64,000 nucleotides of DNA from Methylobacter sp. (lineage in GTDB: Bacteria > Pseudomonadota > Gammaproteobacteria > Methylococcales > Methylomonadaceae). The stretch is taken from assembly GCA_030684815.1 (NCBI GenBank), contig JAUXXQ010000146.1:18720-82719 (forward strand). Reading direction: 5' to 3'. Below are positions 63,074-64,000 of the stretch, one piece after another. Below the pieces are notes generated by a model that did not search any database, was not told where the DNA came from, and was given only the letters and a program-made list of their open reading frames with translations. The stretch's first letter is position 1. Every line of letters begins with the position of its first letter. The translations under genes and the position numbers were made by a program.

Positions 63074-64000
63074 ATGCGCCGCAAAAAACTCCCGATTGGT
63101 ATTCAAACCTTCGCCAAAATCCGTGAAGACAACTACTATTATGTTGATAAAACCGCGTTAATTTTTAAATTAGTTGCTGATGGAACGCATTATTTTCTTT
63201 CCCGCCCACGCCGTTTTGGCAAAAGTTTGTTGATCGACACGCTCGGTGAATTATTCGCGGGCAATGAGCCGCTGTTTCGCGGACTTTTTATTCATGACAA
63301 ATGGGATTGGTCTATTAAATATCCGGTGATTCGTTTGAGTTTTGGTGGTGGCGTGATGCGCAACCGTGCTGAACTGGACGATAAAATTCAAGAGCTTTTA
63401 ACTATCGTGCAAGAAAATTTACAACTCGAATGCAAGCAGGAATCGGGACAAGCCTGTTTTGCGGAACTCATTCGTACTGCACATGAACAAACCGGTCAGC
63501 GTGTCGTCATTTTGGTCGATGAATACGACAAACCGATTTTGGACAACCTTGCAAAGCCTGAGATTGCCAAAGACATCCGCGACGGATTGCGCAATTTATA
63601 TTCAGTGATTAAAGATTCTGATACCCATGTTAAATTTGCTATGCTGACCGGCGTATCCAAATTTAGCAAAGTGAGTTTGTTTTCGGGTTTGAATAATTTA
63701 AATGACATCACCATTGATGCGCCTTATTCAGCGATTTGCGGCTATACCGATGAAGATATTGATACGCTGTTCGCGCCTGAACTTGAAGGCTTAGACCGCG
63801 AAAAAATCCGTTATTGGTATAACGGCTATAACTGGACAGGGCAGTCGGTTTATAACCCCTTTGATGTGTTGCTGCTTTTTTCAAAACGGCAGTTTAAAAA
63901 CCATTGGTTTGAAACCGGCTCGCCGACCTTCCTGATTGATTTGCTCTGCAAACGGCAAACGTTTACGCCCAATTTAGACCACATGCTGGCTGCCGAAGCG
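63074..64000 (+). CDS. AAA-ATPase-like/DUF1703 protein, 3-prime end beyond window
   Basis: The first 309 residues of an AAA-ATPase-like protein with open frame to the window edge. The N terminus has PIGIQTFAKIREDNYYYVDKT. The P-loop-like SRPRRFGKSLLID, the Walker B VVILVDEYDKPI and FAMLTGVSKFSKVSLFS are typical of the family whose C-terminal half carries a PD-(D/E)XK nuclease domain (DUF1703). The second half is not in view. The function in vivo is unknown; such genes are common in accessory DNA. AGG lies 7 nt before the ATG. Confidence 0.9.
   Translation, partial: MRRKKLPIGIQTFAKIREDNYYYVDKTALIFKLVADGTHYFLSRPRRFGKSLLIDTLGELFAGNEPLFRGLFIHDKWDWSIKYPVIRLSFGGGVMRNRAELDDKIQELLTIVQENLQLECKQESGQACFAELIRTAHEQTGQRVVILVDEYDKPILDNLAKPEIAKDIRDGLRNLYSVIKDSDTHVKFAMLTGVSKFSKVSLFSGLNNLNDITIDAPYSAICGYTDEDIDTLFAPELEGLDREKIRYWYNGYNWTGQSVYNPFDVLLLFSKRQFKNHWFETGSPTFLIDLLCKRQTFTPNLDHMLAAEA

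Overview
The window looks like the chromosome of a gammaproteobacterium, most likely a type I methanotroph or close relative (Methylococcales). This rests on the combination of a phosphoketolase-acetate kinase operon, formate-tetrahydrofolate ligase, glycogen phosphorylase, a very large GltD-like flavoprotein, Gram-negative outer-membrane receptors and many c-di-GMP proteins. No methane monooxygenase or other diagnostic gene is present, so the assignment is an inference.

Layout. 0-10 kb: an Asp-box (BNR) lipoprotein and a TonB-dependent receptor separated by a PIN toxin-antitoxin pair; a GNAT-nitrilase fusion ending in a perfect bidirectional terminator; a TauE/DUF502/lipoprotein operon; then repeat-rich DNA. 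10-14 kb: fhs, a DHH phosphoesterase and an Rpn-type nuclease. 14.3-27.7 kb: an O-antigen region encoding CDP-tyvelose synthesis (rfbF, rfbG, rfbH, rfbS, rfbE), a Wzx flippase and four glycosyltransferases. Four toxin-antitoxin or TA-like modules are laced through it, and in one of them a PemK/MazF-like toxin domain is fused in frame to RfbH. 27.7-37.2 kb: ackA and xfp, a methyltransferase and the 1230-residue flavoprotein. 37.5-49.5 kb: a histone-tail-like membrane protein, an SDR, a GAF-PAS adenylate/guanylate cyclase coupled to a coiled-coil protein, a GGDEF-EAL protein, a second TonB receptor, an orphan HigA, a secreted unknown protein and an LTA-synthase-like sulfatase. 49.9-60.5 kb: an NhaD antiporter, a truncated vsr, glgP, and an operon of an EAL-GGDEF protein, a chemoreceptor and an apparently inactivated EAL protein. 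60.8-64 kb: an LpxH/PlcP-like phosphoesterase with a glycosyltransferase, and the start of an AAA-ATPase-like gene that runs off the edge.

The most unusual non-coding content is a set of nested miniature transposable elements. One family (called P here) has imperfect 23-bp terminal inverted repeats of the form GGCT...CGGGACA around an internal hairpin module centred on ACCTTCCAGGTTTT, and several copies have 8-bp target duplications. A second family (R) has 12-bp ends GTAACTACTCAG, also with 8-bp duplications. P elements sit inside R elements. The internal module of P is exchangeable, duplicated or replaced in different copies, also occurs alone or inside a third repeat, and one copy shows a compensatory base-pair change. 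Together with the PemK-RfbH fusion these are the best candidates for something undescribed.
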